NCBI GenBank assembly: GCA_951828585.1
Contig: OX639991.1
Location: 3,194,576-3,258,575, forward strand
Source of the DNA: Longimicrobiales bacterium
GTDB taxonomy: Bacteria; Gemmatimonadota; Gemmatimonadetes; Longimicrobiales; Gaopeijiaceae
Direction of reading: 5' to 3'
DNA length: 64,000 nt
Shown: piece by piece, positions 47,854 through 55,105 of the stretch
Numbering within the stretch: the first letter of the stretch is position 1
Layout: each line of letters opens with the position of its first letter
Made by a program: the position numbers and the translations under genes
Notes under the pieces: model-generated
What the model was told of the DNA's origin: nothing
Database searches by the model: none
The model's input: the letters and a program-made list of their open reading frames with translations, nothing else

Positions 47854-49153
47854 TCTCCACGTACTTGTCCAGCGTGCGGACCAGGGTGTCGCCCGGAGGC
47901 GTGTCCACCACCAGAATCCCGGACTGGCGCATCACCTGCAGCGTCGTCGCGCGAGCCTGCACCAGCTCCTCGGCCGCGGCGCGATAGTAGCCGTCCTCCG
48001 GCTTCGCCACCGCCTGCGTGGCCGCCCCCTCCAGAGCCGGGTTGCGGATCGCGATCGCCAGCGGAAGGTGCGCGCGCCCGATCCGGCTCAGCGAACTCAC
48101 CAGCGCCCGCGACACCGACCCGTCGATCACGTCGCAGAATAGGATCACCAGCGAACGCTTGCGGAAGGTCCGGCCGAGCGTGGCGAGCGCCAGCGGGTAG
48201 TTGGGTTCGACCAGCCTTGTCTCCACACCCGCAAGCACCTTCGCCAGCGCGGGCGGATCGGCACGGCGAGGCGGCGACACGTGCCGGATCCGGTCGTCGA
48301 AGACCACCACCCCGATCCGGTCGCCGAAGTTCTGCGCCCGGCTGGCGAGCATCATGCACGCCCCGAGCGCGTAGTCGATCCGTTCGCGCAGCGGCGACAG
48401 CCGTTCCCGCATTTGCCGCCCCGCGTCGATCGCGAGCACGATGTTCTGGCTCCGTTCCGCCTCGTAGTTGCGCACCACGTACTTGCGCCGCTTCGCCGAC
48501 GCCTTCCAGTCGATGGCGCGGGGATCGTCGCCCTGGGCGTAGTCGCGCAGGCTCTCGAACTCGCGTCCCTCGCCCCACTGGCGGTTGCGGCGCTGCCCGG
48601 GGGTGCGCAGCGGGCGCCGGATGGCGTGGGCGCTGCGGTTGCGGAGCAGATCCCGCACTCCCGGCTGAACCTGCAGGGTGTCGGAGACCTCCACGCTGGA
48701 ACGGCGCCAGGCGAGTGCCCAGGGAGACAGGGTCCGCAGGTGCACGGTCCCGAGCGCGAGGAAGCCCCTGGTGCGCGGCATCACGCGATAGAGGCACTCC
48801 AGCGACGTACGCGCCGGAATCTCGACCTGGAGCCCGTCTTCCCACGGGTCCACGCCATCGGCGCCGCCGACGCGCCGCAGGCAGGGGTCGAGGTCGTCCG
48901 TCAACTTGACGGTCACGGCGCTCTCGGCGGGGTTCGTGACAGTCAGCGCCACGTCGGTCACGGCCGCCATCGCCGAGATCCTCGGCACCTCGCGTTCAGC
49001 CGAGGGCGCCCGCGTACGCCTCCCGTCGACGAACGCCAGCAGCAGGATCACGGCGTCGACCGCCAGCGCCAGCCCCACATCCACCAGCAACAGGAACGAG
49101 GCCAGCAGCAGCAGCCAGAGCGTGCGCGAGCTCGGGATCAGCGTGAGCCGCAC
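47831..49153 (-). CDS. DUF58 domain protein
   Basis: 440 aa. Two N-terminal transmembrane helices (residues ~10-45) and a beta-rich region precede the DUF58 signature GEGREFESLRDYAQGDDPRAIDWKASAKRRKYVVRNYEAER and a VWA-like fold (IVLAIDAGRQM, FGDRIGVVVFDD, LVILFCDVIDG). It is the usual partner of MoxR ATPases, thought to act in envelope protein or metal-cofactor assembly. It is the last gene of the minus-strand operon, and its ATG overlaps the stop of moxR by one base. Confidence 0.9.
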   Translation of the reverse strand: MRLTLIPSSRTLWLLLLASFLLLVDVGLALAVDAVILLLAFVDGRRTRAPSAEREVPRISAMAAVTDVALTVTNPAESAVTVKLTDDLDPCLRRVGGADGVDPWEDGLQVEIPARTSLECLYRVMPRTRGFLALGTVHLRTLSPWALAWRRSSVEVSDTLQVQPGVRDLLRNRSAHAIRRPLRTPGQRRNRQWGEGREFESLRDYAQGDDPRAIDWKASAKRRKYVVRNYEAERSQNIVLAIDAGRQMRERLSPLRERIDYALGACMMLASRAQNFGDRIGVVVFDDRIRHVSPPRRADPPALAKVLAGVETRLVEPNYPLALATLGRTFRKRSLVILFCDVIDGSVSRALVSSLSRIGRAHLPLAIAIRNPALEGAATQAVAKPEDGYYRAAAEELVQARATTLQVMRQSGILVVDTPPGDTLVRTLDKYVEIKERGLL

Positions 49154-50094
49154 TACCGCGGAGCCTCCAGCGTCTCCAACAGCGACTGCAGCTCATCATC
49201 CGACGAGCGGCCCTCGACCTCCGCCTCGGCGGTCAGCACCACCCGGTGCCTCAAAACCGGGAAGGACAGCGACTTCACGTCGTCGGGAGTCACGAAATCG
49301 CGCCCGCTCAGGTACGCCTCTGCGCGCGCGGCCTGGAAGAGCGCGACCCCGGCCCGCGGACTCGCCCCCAGCACGAAGGCGGCATCGTCGCGGGTGGCCC
49401 TCACGATGTCGGTCACGTAGCGCCGCACCCGCTCGTCCATGTGCACGCCGTTCACCGCGGCGCGCATCTCCAGCAGCTCCTCGCGGGTGGTGGGGTCGCC
49501 CATGGGGTAGGTGACCTCGTCGTCGGCCCTGAACCCGCCCTCGTGCCGGTCGAGGATCTCCCGTTCGGCCTCCTCCGGGGGATAGTCCACCACGATCTTC
49601 ATGAGAAACCGGTCGACCTGCGCCTCGGGAAGGGGGTAGGTGCCCTCGTACTCGACCGGGTTCTGGGTGGCGAAGACGGTGAAGGGGAGCGGCAGCGGCC
49701 GCGTCTTCCCGTCCACCGTCACCTGCCGCTCCTCCATCGCCTCCAAGAGCGCGGCCTGCGTCTTGGGCGGCGCGCGGTTGATCTCGTCGGCCAGCAGCAG
49801 ATCGGCGAAGACGGGCCCGGCCCGGTAGGTGAACCCGGTGTCGGCGAGGATGTTGACGCCGACCAGGTCCGTCGGCATCAGGTCGGGGGTGAACTGCACC
49901 CTGCCGAAGTCGAGCCCCAGCCCCCTGGCCAGCGCCCGTACCGCGAGCGTCTTGGCGGTCCCCGGAACGCCCTCGACCAGGGCGTGCCCGCGGGCGAGCA
50001 GGGTGATCATGAGCTGGCGCAGGACGGCCTGCTGGCCGAGGACGACGTTGTCGAGGTCGCCGAGGAGGCGCAGCGCGGCGTCGGGTGGTGTCAT
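49153..50094 (-). CDS. MoxR family AAA+ ATPase
   Basis: 313 aa MoxR-type chaperone-like ATPase. Walker A GVPGTAKT near residue 40, Walker [32 protein letters not shown], sensor [27 protein letters not shown] and a lid with [30 protein letters not shown] are all clear. It is expected to remodel partner proteins containing VWA or DUF58 domains. The gene order DUF4350-MoxR-DUF58 is conserved in many phyla. Confidence 0.95.
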   Translation of the reverse strand: MTPPDAALRLLGDLDNVVLGQQAVLRQLMITLLARGHALVEGVPGTAKTLAVRALARGLGLDFGRVQFTPDLMPTDLVGVNILADTGFTYRAGPVFADLLLADEINRAPPKTQAALLEAMEERQVTVDGKTRPLPLPFTVFATQNPVEYEGTYPLPEAQVDRFLMKIVVDYPPEEAEREILDRHEGGFRADDEVTYPMGDPTTREELLEMRAAVNGVHMDERVRRYVTDIVRATRDDAAFVLGASPRAGVALFQAARAEAYLSGRDFVTPDDVKSLSFPVLRHRVVLTAEAEVEGRSSDDELQSLLETLEAPR

Positions 50095-50116
50095 GGGTGG
50101 TTCTCCTTATGGGGAT

Positions 50117-51364
50117 TCATCCGCGGCTCGCCAGGTATTCGTCGATGCCGGCGGCCATCGCGACGAGGTCGGGTGGATTGGCGCCGAGACCACTGCGGGC
50201 CCGGCCAAGCGGAGCGTTCGCGCCCGCGCCCACATCCAGCTTCCGCAGCAGGGCGTCGGCTTCGGCGGTGGTGTGGGGTGGGACATGTCGCGTGGTTCTC
50301 GCCAGCCGCGCCACGAGGAGGAGCGCGGCCGTGTTGTCGGCCCCCGCCTTGCGGTAGAGGTCTCCCAGCGCCGAGACGTGTTCCAGCGGGGACCGGCGCT
50401 CCAGGTCGGGTGGCGCCACGGCCGGGGAGGGCGCCCCGAAACGCAGCCCGAGGCAGGCGAGGATGAGGAAGCCGACCGCGACCAAGTGTAGCAGCGTTCG
50501 CCCACCCGGACTTCCCAGGAAGAAGTCCCTCAAGACCTCGGCCCGGGTTCGACCGCCACGGATCCCCTGGTGGAACTCGTCGAAGAACACCGTGTCGGCC
50601 TCGCTCGTGTAGGCCAGCGCCGCGCGAACGGCGAGCACGGCCAGGGGATGGTTGCCCGCACGCTCGTTGGAGATGGGACCGCCCTCGGAGAAGATCACCA
50701 CGCGTCCCTCCCCGAAGGCGAACTCGGCGGCGACGATCCACTCCCAGTCACTGGTTCCCGGATCCCCGGCGGTCAACAGACGCCTCACATCGTGGACACC
50801 GGTCGAATCGGGATAGTCTTCCCCGTCGATGCGCAGGCCGTGGACGAAGGAGCCGGGCGGGCCCAGTCCCGCCGTGAGCGCGTGTTCGCCCCACTCGGGC
50901 TCCTCCAGGGTCAGCTCTCGTACCTGGTCCGGCAGCGAGCGCATGCGGAAGCTGACCCCAAGCGAGTCCATGAGCGGCGACTCCCACCTCACGACTCCCT
51001 CAGGGCCATAGGAAGGAATGTACAGCAGCGTCCCGCCTTCCCGAAGCCTGTCCAGAAGCCCGCGGATCTCGCGCGGGCTCAGGAAGGCCGGGGGTTCGAG
51101 CAACGCGATGGTCCCGCGCACGGGATCCGCGTCCGCGAGCGGTGTCAAGCGAGGGGCCGTCGTGCGTCCCAGCCGCTCGATGCCTCGAGCCAGCGCCGCC
51201 GCCCCGTCCGGCGTGGTACGGAAGAAGCTGCGGCGAACGTCCTGGTTCGCCTGGCCCTGTGGGCGATACAGATATCCCACGCCAAGCGCGATGACCACGA
51301 GCACGATAATCCAGAAGAGCGGCCGTCCCGCCCATCCTCCGGTCCCGGTTGCGCGGCGGTTCAC
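50117..51364 (-). CDS. DUF4350 domain protein
   Basis: 415 aa with an N-terminal helix (LFWIIVLVVIALGVGYLY) and a second helix near residue 305 (LHLVAVGFLILACLGLRFG). The extracytoplasmic part between them carries the DUF4350 landmarks SFFRTTPDGAAALARGIERLGR, GTLLYIPSYGPEG, FGEGRVVIFSEGGPISNERAGNHPLAVLAVRAAL and VFFDEFHQGIRGG. The cytoplasmic tail is helical. Function is unknown; it is a constant member of the MoxR/DUF58 locus. It overlaps the DUF4129 gene by 4 bases. Confidence 0.85.
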   Translation of the reverse strand: MNRRATGTGGWAGRPLFWIIVLVVIALGVGYLYRPQGQANQDVRRSFFRTTPDGAAALARGIERLGRTTAPRLTPLADADPVRGTIALLEPPAFLSPREIRGLLDRLREGGTLLYIPSYGPEGVVRWESPLMDSLGVSFRMRSLPDQVRELTLEEPEWGEHALTAGLGPPGSFVHGLRIDGEDYPDSTGVHDVRRLLTAGDPGTSDWEWIVAAEFAFGEGRVVIFSEGGPISNERAGNHPLAVLAVRAALAYTSEADTVFFDEFHQGIRGGRTRAEVLRDFFLGSPGGRTLLHLVAVGFLILACLGLRFGAPSPAVAPPDLERRSPLEHVSALGDLYRKAGADNTAALLLVARLARTTRHVPPHTTAEADALLRKLDVGAGANAPLGRARSGLGANPPDLVAMAAGIDEYLASRG

Positions 51365-52122
51365 TGCGGATCGGCCTCCGTTCCCGGTCCCATGGTCGAG
51401 CCCGCCGCTGGCCGGGTCCCCGGCGAATCACCCCGATCCCGGCTTTCGCCCGCACCTTCCCCGTCCCCGTCCCCACCCTCCGCCTCCCCCCCCCCCGCCG
51501 AACAACCCGCCTCCCGCGCCAGCCTGGCCAGCCCCTCGTAGCCCGCCGCAGTCGGCCTCTCCTGCCCGAAGGAGAAGTCCTGGAAGGAATCGAGGAACCG
51601 CGACCCGGCCGCCACCGCGCCGCCGCCCCGCCCCATTTCCAGCGCGTAGTCGCCCGGCGTCTTCGAGTTGTGGAAGGAGAGCGCGCCCTGTCTGTCGAGG
51701 GTCAGGAGGAAGCCCTGGTAGAGCGCCGTCGCCGCGGGACGAAGCTCGCCCTGGCCGGCCCGGTCGGTTGCCAGCCTCAACCACTCCCGCGCCGTGACCG
51801 GCGTCTCAGTCGCCGCCTCGATCCGGTCGCCGTCGCCGCCCCGCAGCAATCCGGGCGCGTACCGGCGGGTCAGGAGCACCGCGACCAGCGCCACCGCGAC
51901 CACGACCAGCACCGTCACGATCTCGGCGAGGGGCCCCTGGTCCCCCAGTGTGTCCCGCAGCCAGTACCACAACTGCTGCGCCCTTTGCCAGACCCACGCC
52001 AACAACCTCGCCAGGGGGTCTTCCTGGAAGGTGGCGAATTCGGGTCCGGCCAGGATCTCGCGCAGGACCTCGGAAACCTCGCCCGCGTCAGGAAGCTGCT
52101 CCGCCCCCGGCTCCTGCCTCAC
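51361..52122 (-). CDS. DUF4129 domain protein
   Basis: 253 aa. One transmembrane helix (residues ~60-80, IVTVLVVVAVALVAVLL) is followed by the cytoplasmic DUF4129 domain (REWLRLATDRAGQGELRPAATALYQGFLLTLDRQGALSFHNSKTPGDYALEM). A low-complexity Gly/Glu/Asp-rich tail covers the last 45 residues. Function is unknown. It overlaps both neighbours by 4 bases, giving a tightly coupled operon. Confidence 0.82.
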   Translation of the reverse strand: MRQEPGAEQLPDAGEVSEVLREILAGPEFATFQEDPLARLLAWVWQRAQQLWYWLRDTLGDQGPLAEIVTVLVVVAVALVAVLLTRRYAPGLLRGGDGDRIEAATETPVTAREWLRLATDRAGQGELRPAATALYQGFLLTLDRQGALSFHNSKTPGDYALEMGRGGGAVAAGSRFLDSFQDFSFGQERPTAAGYEGLARLAREAGCSAGGGEAEGGDGDGEGAGESRDRGDSPGTRPAAGSTMGPGTEADPQ

Positions 52123-53024
52123 GGGGCGTCCATCGTGCCCGCGAGCGTCTCCAGGTCATAGGCTTCGCTGCGTACCCTGCGGTCGTGGAAGAGCATCATG
52201 ATGCTTCCGACCATGAAGGGTACGGTCAGGGGTCCGATCAGAAGGGTGGCCGTATTCATCAGCCACTGGGTCTCCGCATCGACCGTCCCCAGTGCTTCCG
52301 GCGACGTGAACATGTCCTGCATGCCGAAGAGGACCATTATCGCCACCGTGGGCGCCGTGCGGATGATCATCGCCACGACCATGATCCCGATCACCCGGAG
52401 CCAACCGCCCCGGCACAGGCCCAGCGAACGTTGCAGGGCGCCGATCACTCCCCGTCCCTCGATGACCACCGCCGGGAGAATCCCGAAGGTGGCGGCGAGC
52501 CAGAACATCGTGAGCGCCGCTCCCACGACGAACAGGCCGAGTCCGCCGATCAGGGTGAGCGCGATGCTCCCGGACAGGACGAAAGAGGCCATGACGGCAA
52601 AGGCCACCGCCATCAGCACTCCGGCCACCAATCCGAACAGGACGAAGGCCAGTATGCTCGCGCCGGCTGCGCGCGGAAGATGGCGAAGCGTTTCCCGATA
52701 CGACCGTCCCACCGACACCGGCCGCTCCTCGATCCGTTCCGCCATGGCCACCGCGACCGCCACCGTTCCCACCCAGGTCATCAGCCATGCGAACACAATC
52801 GCGACGAGCGCGACGCCCATCTCTCCCAACATGGCTGCGGGGTCCATTTCGGGGTCGGCGGCCAGCATGGTGGCATCCGCGCCCGTGACGAGCATCAGGA
52901 TGTAGCCCGGGACGGCCGCCAGGAGCGCGATCAGGTAGTAAAGGCCGAAATCGCCCCGGTAGAGCTGGAGCGCCCCGTCCACGACTTCACCGAAGCCGAG
53001 GGGCCTGAGGGGGATGGTCGACAT
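52119..53024 (-). CDS. Multi-pass membrane protein of the MoxR/DUF58 operon
   Basis: About 301 aa. The start MSTIPLRPLGFGEVVDGALQLYRGDFGLYYLIAL resembles the opening of glycerophosphodiesterase-type membrane domains found near DUF4129 genes. At least five or six hydrophobic segments follow, with the sequence IEGRGVIGALQRSLGLCRGGWLRVIGIMVVAMI between them. It is probably a membrane scaffold or stabiliser for the operon products; no enzymatic motif is seen. The ATG at 53024 is used because the open frame upstream is not membrane-like and lies in the intergenic region. It is the first gene of the operon. Confidence 0.8.
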   Translation of the reverse strand: MSTIPLRPLGFGEVVDGALQLYRGDFGLYYLIALLAAVPGYILMLVTGADATMLAADPEMDPAAMLGEMGVALVAIVFAWLMTWVGTVAVAVAMAERIEERPVSVGRSYRETLRHLPRAAGASILAFVLFGLVAGVLMAVAFAVMASFVLSGSIALTLIGGLGLFVVGAALTMFWLAATFGILPAVVIEGRGVIGALQRSLGLCRGGWLRVIGIMVVAMIIRTAPTVAIMVLFGMQDMFTSPEALGTVDAETQWLMNTATLLIGPLTVPFMVGSIMMLFHDRRVRSEAYDLETLAGTMDAP

Positions 53025-53108
53025 GCCGGGAAGGTAGCCAACAGTCGCATCGCCGCGCCAGATTAGTCTTGTCCAACGGCAAATGAGCTCCCCGAGTTCA
53101 GGCTTGTC

Positions 53109-53125
53109 TCCGGGTTGGAAAACAC
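53109..53125 (+). repeat. 17-bp repeat, copy 2
   Basis: TCCGGGTTGGAAAACAC is an exact second copy of 42861-42877. No transposase is near this copy, so it may be a solitary insertion-element end left after an excision or deletion, located in the intergenic region between the membrane-protein operon and the DUF1028 gene. Confidence 0.4.
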
Positions 53126-53178
53126 AGATTGCCCGTCGGCCGTGACGACACACTCTACAACCGCGGGAGAGGAGCCCC

Positions 53179-53952
53179 ATGATCCGTATTACCCGAGTCA
53201 CCGCATTTTCCCTGGTCCTGGCGGGAGTCGCCGCCGGGTCTGTCCACCATCCGACCCTCGCCCAGGAAACTCCGCCCTGGCCTCCAGTGGGCACCTTCTC
53301 GATCGTCGGCTACGACCCGGAGACGGGCGAAGTCGGAGTCGCCGTGCAGTCCCGCGTCTTCTCGGTGGGCAATGGGGTGATCTGGGGCGAAGCCGGGGTC
53401 GGTGTGGTGGCCACGCAGGCCATCGTGGACGTGAGCTACGGCCCGCAGGGGCTCCAGCTGCTGCGCGAGGGCTATTCCCCTGCCGACGTGGTGCGCGAGA
53501 TCCTCGCCCGCGACCCCGATCCCGACCCGGACAGGTGGACCCGGGAGGGACGCCAGTTCTCGATCATGAACGCGCGTGGCGAGGTGGCCACCCACACCGG
53601 TCCCCGTGCCAGCGACTGGGCGGGCCACCGCATCGGCGAGTATTGCTCGGCCCAGGGCAACATCCTGGCGGGCCCCGCCGTGGTCGACGACATGGTCGAG
53701 GCCTTCGAGTCCACCGACGGGCACCTCTCGCTCAGACTGCAGGCGGCGCTGGAGGCTGGACAGGCGGCTGGGGGCGACACCCGGGGCATGCAGTCGGCGG
53801 CCATGCTGATCGTGAAGGAGGGCGGGGGCGTCTGGCTCAACAACGACGTTGTGCTCCGGTTGCATGTGGACGACGATCCCGAGCCCATCGCTGAACTGCG
53901 GCGTCTGGTGGAGAAGGCGGCGGCGCAGCGGGAGCGGAGGCGGCGGCGCTGA
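53179..53952 (+). CDS. DUF1028 domain protein, secreted
   Basis: 257 aa. A signal peptide (ITRVTAFSLVLAGVAAGSVHHPTLA) precedes a DUF1028 domain: GTFSIVGYDPETGEVGVAVQSRVFSVGNGVIWGEAGVGVVATQA, then FSIMNARGEVATHTG, YCSAQGNILAGPAVVDDMV and VWLNNDVVLRLHVDDDPEPIAELRRL. The fold is of the Ntn-hydrolase type, but the activity is unproven. The ATG at 53179 has GGAG upstream. It is convergent with nfo, 37 bases apart. Confidence 0.88.
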   Translation: MIRITRVTAFSLVLAGVAAGSVHHPTLAQETPPWPPVGTFSIVGYDPETGEVGVAVQSRVFSVGNGVIWGEAGVGVVATQAIVDVSYGPQGLQLLREGYSPADVVREILARDPDPDPDRWTREGRQFSIMNARGEVATHTGPRASDWAGHRIGEYCSAQGNILAGPAVVDDMVEAFESTDGHLSLRLQAALEAGQAAGGDTRGMQSAAMLIVKEGGGVWLNNDVVLRLHVDDDPEPIAELRRLVEKAAAQRERRRRR

Positions 53953-53989
53953 CGTTCGCAAGGGGGCGCTCCTCCGCGTGGACGGAGCC

Positions 53990-54850
53990 TCAACGCAGCC
54001 TGAGCCCCCTCAGCACCACCAGGTTCTCCCTATCCGCGCTCACCCCGTCGTCGCCCTTCGGTGTCTCCAGCACCTTGGGCACCGCCCGGAACCGATCCGA
54101 GTTCATGAGACGGCGAAAGGGTTCGATCCCCAGCGTCCCCTTGCCGATGCTCTCGTGACGATCGAGGTGTGAGCCGAAGGCCGACTTCGCATCGTTGAGG
54201 TGGAAGAGCTCGATGCGATGAGTTCCGAAGGTGTCGTCGGCACGCAGCCACACGCCGTCGTAGTCGCCGCACAGGTCCATCCCCGCCACCCACGCGTGGC
54301 AGGTGTCGAAGCAGACGCCGACGCGGCCCCGGTGCGGTTCGGGGACCAGTTGAATGATCCGCGCCAGTTCCTCGAATGTCCCGCCGACCGAGGTCCCGGC
54401 TCCGGCGGTCAGTTCCAGCAGGACCCTTGGCCCGGCCGGCACCGCCTCGAGCGCCTCCGCAACCCCTGCCGCGTTCCGTTCGATTCCGCTCGCGCGGTCC
54501 CCGTCCGTGGCGTTGCCGGGGTGGGTCACCACCGCATTCAGACCCAGTATCGCGGCGCGCTCCAGCTCCCTCCCAAAGGAGTCCGCCGAGCGTCGCCACA
54601 GGGCGGGCTGGGGACTGGAGAGGTTGATCAGGTACGAGTCGTGGGCCGCCGTGTAGGCGATCTCGCGACCGGCCGCTTCCGCGCGAAACCGGGCGGCCGC
54701 GTCCTCGCCCAGGACGGGATCGGCCCACCGGTTGGGCTGTTTGGTGAAGATTTGAAAGACGACCGCATCGATTTCAGCTGCTCGACCCGGGGCGCGTTCC
54801 ACGCCGCCGGCTACCGATACGTGCGCCCCCAGTTCGTCAACGGTCGACAT
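53990..54850 (-). CDS. nfo: Endonuclease IV (AP endonuclease)
   Basis: 286 aa TIM-barrel, tri-zinc AP endonuclease that cuts DNA 5' to abasic sites in base-excision repair. Metal and family motifs: GAHVSVAGGVERAP, VVFQIFTKQPNRW, AAHDSYLINLSSP, VTHPGNA, LLELTAGAGTSVG, VGVCFDTCHAWVAG, FHLNDAKSAFGSHLDRHESIGKGTLG and VLETPKGD. The ATG at 54850 opens the fold. The gene is divergent from the S46 peptidase; the 255-base space holds an array of four TGTACA sites that may control it. Confidence 0.95.
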   Translation of the reverse strand: MSTVDELGAHVSVAGGVERAPGRAAEIDAVVFQIFTKQPNRWADPVLGEDAAARFRAEAAGREIAYTAAHDSYLINLSSPQPALWRRSADSFGRELERAAILGLNAVVTHPGNATDGDRASGIERNAAGVAEALEAVPAGPRVLLELTAGAGTSVGGTFEELARIIQLVPEPHRGRVGVCFDTCHAWVAGMDLCGDYDGVWLRADDTFGTHRIELFHLNDAKSAFGSHLDRHESIGKGTLGIEPFRRLMNSDRFRAVPKVLETPKGDDGVSADRENLVVLRGLRLR

Positions 54851-54948
54851 GGCGTCCCAACTTCCGCTTCCGCAGCCGGCTGGCAAGGGGACTCCGGCCC
54901 TCCTGGCAAGGGCTCCCCGGTCCCTCCAGGGTGGTGCGGATCCGATCT

Positions 54949-54990
54949 TGTACATGATATTGTACATAAATCTGTACATCTTCCTGTACA
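54949..54990. promoter_or_regulatory. Array of four TGTACA sites with exact 12-bp period
   Basis: The hexamer TGTACA, itself a palindrome, starts at 54949, 54961, 54973 and 54985, with AT-rich 6-base spacers. The array lies about 100 bases upstream of nfo and about 115 bases upstream of the peptidase gene, in the intergenic region they share. Known MerR-family B12 photoreceptor repressors (CarH, LitR) bind similar TACA-core direct repeats, though with an 11-bp period in the characterised cases. The identity of the binding protein here is inference. Confidence 0.75.
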
Positions 54991-55105
54991 GAATCCCCGA
55001 TCCGCCGTCCCTTGCCCACCCCCGCGCCCCGGTTCGACCTTTCCTCTCCCCGGCCGTAAGCGGGGGCACCACGCCAACCCGCCCACTACACGAGGACTCT
55101 GCCCG

